Assembly (NCBI GenBank): GCA_021234155.1
Contig: JAJEKV010000015.1
Location: forward strand, 8,505,662-8,569,661
Origin: Isoetes taiwanensis
Taxonomy: Eukaryota > Streptophyta > Lycopodiopsida > Isoetales > Isoetaceae
DNA length: 64,000 nucleotides
Reading direction: 5' to 3'
Part shown: positions 61,101 to 64,000 of the stretch, piece after piece
Numbering within the stretch: position 1 is the first letter of the stretch
Layout: every line of letters starts with the position of its first letter
Position numbers and translations under genes: made by a program
The notes under the pieces: model-generated
Databases searched by the model: none
What the model was told of the DNA's origin: nothing
Seen by the model: the letters and a program-made list of their open reading frames with translations, nothing else

Positions 61101-61230
61101 TATTATGTAGCTATCTTTAGAATTGTCATTGTTCATCACTTTGCTCGTCAAATTGTTTGATTTATTGGCTTCCCTCTATATAGCCAAGAGGTCATCTCAT
61201 TTTTTTGTCACAAAGTGCCTTATCTTTCAC
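58106..61230. other. Gene-free stretch
   Basis: No supported gene. Near 59565-59720 two related passages with CGCTTGTGGTTTT..GGTGCACGTG..AAGTCTTC are direct repeats about 110-150 bases apart. Another direct repeat, TTTATTTC-TGTTAACATTT, recurs at about 60510, 60570 and 60605. Confidence 0.35.
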
Positions 61231-61232
61231 GC

Positions 61233-62700
61233 TTTTTTTTTTTTGAAGTTAAGAGTTGTTTTTTCCATTAATTATTAAAAGCATACATAATTGTTACTAA
61301 TGAGGGTAAAGACATCCTCATTAGAGACATACTAAGAGTAGTTTTTCAAGTAGCAACTAGAGATATGAAAAATTCCGGCAGTAAAAGTGACAAGAAGATA
61401 TAATCCGCATAAAACCGAGATCTATCATATGAAGTGATGAAGAACTTCGATTTGAAGCACTTGATGAAGCTGATAATATAATCTGGAACAACAACCACCA
61501 GACCAAAAGAGATCCTCATTCCTGCAAGGACAAAATTGAGCTCCAAGTACATGTTTAAGGTGTTAGACAAAAGCAAGATAAACAACCCGAGCAAATGAGA
61601 GATGTAGACAAGCATGAGGTTGCAAGGCGATGACAGGAAAAAGGTGGAGACCTGACCGAGCTGGTTTTTATGGGGAATTCATGATTTGGTCAAAAGATGG
61701 AGTTATAGACCCAATAGAAGCCATTATCGGCCCCAAACCGGTAGCTATTGTGGTGCGCATCCATTCTCCATGAGAAGTTGGTGAATATCTTCATTAGCCA
61801 TGAGCGGAGTAGAGTGCCAAAGACCGTAGAGCATTTTGTGAGAATAATATAGCTCCCAGATCAGATCGCCGAAGTTGCCTTTCAAGTAGAGAAAAGTGGT
61901 ACATGAATAGAAAGTTTAATAAGCGATATATCGCACCACTTCTCTGGGAAAAGATATCTTTGCCCAAGTGGGATCATTGCCGCATTGCTCCCAACCTTGT
62001 ACAGAGAATTTCATCCGAACTTGTATGTGGCCCTGGTGGCTCTAGATTTGATACACATGTATTATTGCAGAGAGAGTGGCCTCTTGGTAAGTCAACACTC
62101 AGATTAAACTTGGTTCTCGCCTCCCCCCAACAGAATTCCGATATTCTATCATGAATGTCGAAAAAGGAGCATTAGAATTTATAACATTGGAGATTCAAAT
62201 AAAACAAGTTAAAGACACCATTAAATTTACCAACCAAATCCATCTCTTTGTCATAGTTGTCTCCTAATTTACTTTTGTGAGCTGTTACAAAATCCTTCAA
62301 GGTCTAATCAAAAATTCATCTTGATCCAAAATATAGATAAATTTTTTCTTACCATAAACAATTGCTTTTCGATTTCCAAACATTCCATAATGCAAGAAAA
62401 CAATAGTATTCAAAAAGCATCATTATTTTGGATATGGCGGAGCAAATCACCATGAGTTTGACCAGGAGAAAACACCGAAACTCATCAGAAAACCATGTCC
62501 GTAAATCTGCAATTTTGGGACACCGGAAAATATGTCGATAGTTTCATCTTGAGAACAGTTCAAGTGGCAAAAAGTGCATTTAACATTAGGCATCTTTCTA
62601 GAAAGAGAAGCAAGATTAGGGAGACTTTTATGGGCAATCAACCATATGAAGAAATTAATTTTGGGAGGACAATAGGAGTTCCAAATGTCTTATATTCTAA
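61233..62700 (-). mobile_element. LINE 3' portion with zinc-binding RT domain
   Basis: A T-run at 61233-61244 marks the poly(A) tail of a minus-strand element; it is followed by TGAAG, as is the LINE at 17974. On the minus strand at 62641-62447 the frame reads AHKSLPNLASLSRKMPNVKC, TFCHLNCSQDETID and PKLQIYGHGFL, which fits the zinc-binding RT-associated domain. Frames after it are broken. The 5' end is not defined and no target duplication was found, so the limits are approximate. Confidence 0.65.
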
Positions 62701-62702
62701 AG

Positions 62703-62905
62703 AATAGCTGGCCCGCCCGATGGAGCTGAGTAAATCCACCCCCATCGACGGTAAAGGAGGCTTACGTGGCTTTTGATCTCGGCCGTCCGTGGGCCTTGGC
62801 CCCTCAAAAGCTCCCAAGTTTGGACAAAATTTTTTGGTTTACCACGGACTTTGAACCCCTGATATTGAAACCCCCACCCTACCACTAGACCAAGCATTGG
62901 TTTCT
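62703..62905 (-). mobile_element. tRNA-derived SINE
   Basis: On the minus strand the head reads TTGGTCTAGTGGTAGGGTGG, an A box, and then CAGGGGTTCAAAGTCCG, a B box, 29 bases on. The body carries GACGGCCGAGATCAAAAGCC. The anticodon region does not fold as a working tRNA. The related copy at 13037-13260 shares the boxes and the body motif. Both lie against satellite blocks of the same family. Confidence 0.72.
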
Positions 62906-62954
62906 TGAAAAAAATGGAAGTTCATACATAGTTAAGGGTGAGGGCCAAATAATT

Positions 62955-64000
62955 CAAGGATGTTCCAGGATGTTCCAGAATGTTCTGGGTTGGTGTGGAA
63001 TCTTCTAGAAACTTCTAGAATGTCATGGAATGTCCTGGAATCTTCTACAATGTCTAAAAATAGAAAATTTTGTGAAACTTTGCAAACAATTCAAGGATGC
63101 TCTAGGATGTTCTGGATAGCTCTAGAATTTTCTATAATCCTCTAGGATGTCCTAGAATGTCCTAGAATCTTCTAGAATATTCATGGGTAAGCACCTCAGT
63201 CTAAAAATAGAAAGTTTCAGTCTAAAAATAGAAAGCTTTTTGAAACTTTGAAAATGCTCAGAATAGAATGTGGTGGAATGTTCCAGATGTTCATGGGTAA
63301 GCACCTCAGTCTAAAAATAGAAAGTTTCAGTCTAAAAATAGAAAGCTTTTTGAAACTTTGCAAATGCTCAAAATAGAATGTGGTGGAATGTTCCAGATGC
63401 TCATGGGTAAGCACCTCAGTCTAAAAATAGAAAGTCCTGCCTAAAATAGAAAGCTTTTGAAACTTTGCAAATCTCAAAATAGAATGTGGTGGAATGTTCC
63501 AGATGCTCATGGGTAAGCACCCCGGCTAAAAAATAGAAAGTTTCAGTCTAAAATAGAAAGCTTTTGAAACTTTGAAAATGCTCAAAATAGAATGTGGTGG
63601 AATGTTCCGGATGCTCATGGTAAGCACCTCGCCTAAAATAGAAAGTTTCATCTAAAAAATAGAAAGCTTTTTGAAACTTTGCAAATGCTCAAAATAGAAT
63701 GTGGTGGAATGTTCCAGATGTTCATGGTGCTAACCTCCGCTTAAAAATAGAAAGTTTTCGCCTTAAAATAGAGTTTTGAAACTTTGCAAATACTCAAAAA
63801 TAGAATGTGGTGGAATGTTCCAGATGCTCATGGGTGCTAACCAATCTAAAAATAGAAAAAGTTTTGGTATAAAAATAGAAAGTTTTTTTGCTTTGCAAAT
63901 GCTCAAAATAGAATGTGGTGGAAAATTCTGGATGCTTATAGGTAAGTACCTCAAATTCAAAAATAGAAAGTTTTGGAACTTTGCAAATGCTCAAAATAGA
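62955..64000. repeat. ~108-bp satellite array (continues past the window)
   Basis: After a short zone of GATGTTCCAGAATGTTCTGG variants, units start with GAATGTGGTGGAATGTTCC at 63266, 63376, 63482, 63590, 63697, 63803 and 63911 (periods 106-110). Each carries GCTCATGGGTAAGCACCTC, two CTAAAAATAGAAAG phrases and GAAACTTTGCAAATGCTCAA. The first two units are clean; in later ones CAGTCTAAAAATAG becomes CGCCTAAAATAG or similar. Relatives lie at 12000-12700 and 13680-14330. Confidence 0.92.

Noticed and set aside
62703-62905. Functional tRNA gene on the minus strand
   Set aside because: A and B boxes are present but the acceptor and anticodon stems do not pair, and a SINE body follows.
62955-64000. 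CRISPR array
   Set aside because: Repeats are a plant satellite without unique spacers, in a genome with introns; units are homologous over their full length.

Overview
The window is nuclear DNA of a land plant. Three housekeeping genes with ordinary GT-AG introns can be read: a diacylglycerol kinase (minus strand, 3847-8614), a TMEM184/LAZ1-type DUF300 membrane protein (plus, 25267-27583) and a mannose-P-dolichol utilization defect 1 (MPDU1) homologue (minus, 29190-31049). The rest is AT-rich and dominated by transposons in decay. A pentatricopeptide-repeat (PPR) pseudogene and a DDE-type transposase relative that I associate with non-seed plants suggest, without proving, a fern, lycophyte or bryophyte. 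No bacterial, viral or organellar genes were recognised.

Layout. 1-3800: little but a 53-bp tandem repeat and a Tourist-like MITE. 3847-8614: DGK gene with an intronic tandem repeat. 9300-14900: gene-free, then blocks of degenerate GTTCTAGAATG and AATCTAAGGAATCT repeats containing a SINE. 15000-21300: tandem duplication split by a 5'-truncated LINE with a 19-bp target-site duplication, then a second LINE relic on the other strand. 22060-24780: a hairpin element, a second Tourist-like MITE and a 2.1-kb Mutator-like element with 9-bp target duplication and a nested MITE. 25200-31100: LAZ1-like and MPDU1 genes. 31500-32860: transposase-like gene. 36300-37760: Ty3/gypsy integrase relic. 40600-41560: PPR pseudogene. 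44340-44785: foldback repeat. 46100-47700: two small unassigned coding stretches. 50300-55190: a 2.2-kb direct duplication bounded by T-runs. 57300-58100: an unassigned decayed coding stretch. 61230-64000: LINE 3' end, a second SINE copy and a ~108-bp satellite array running off the window.

The three recognised genes form no operon or pathway cluster; their proximity looks incidental. DGK makes phosphatidic acid, MPDU1 supports use of dolichol-linked sugars at the ER, and the LAZ1-like protein is a multi-pass membrane protein.

The strongest unexpected signal concerns the sequence itself. In repeats that should be identical, CTG or CAG in one copy is repeatedly CG, TCG or CCG in the other, and the DGK exons keep every splice site and phase yet carry many single-base indels. 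I read this as long-read base-calling error at CHG-methylated cytosines, so many broken frames here may be technical.
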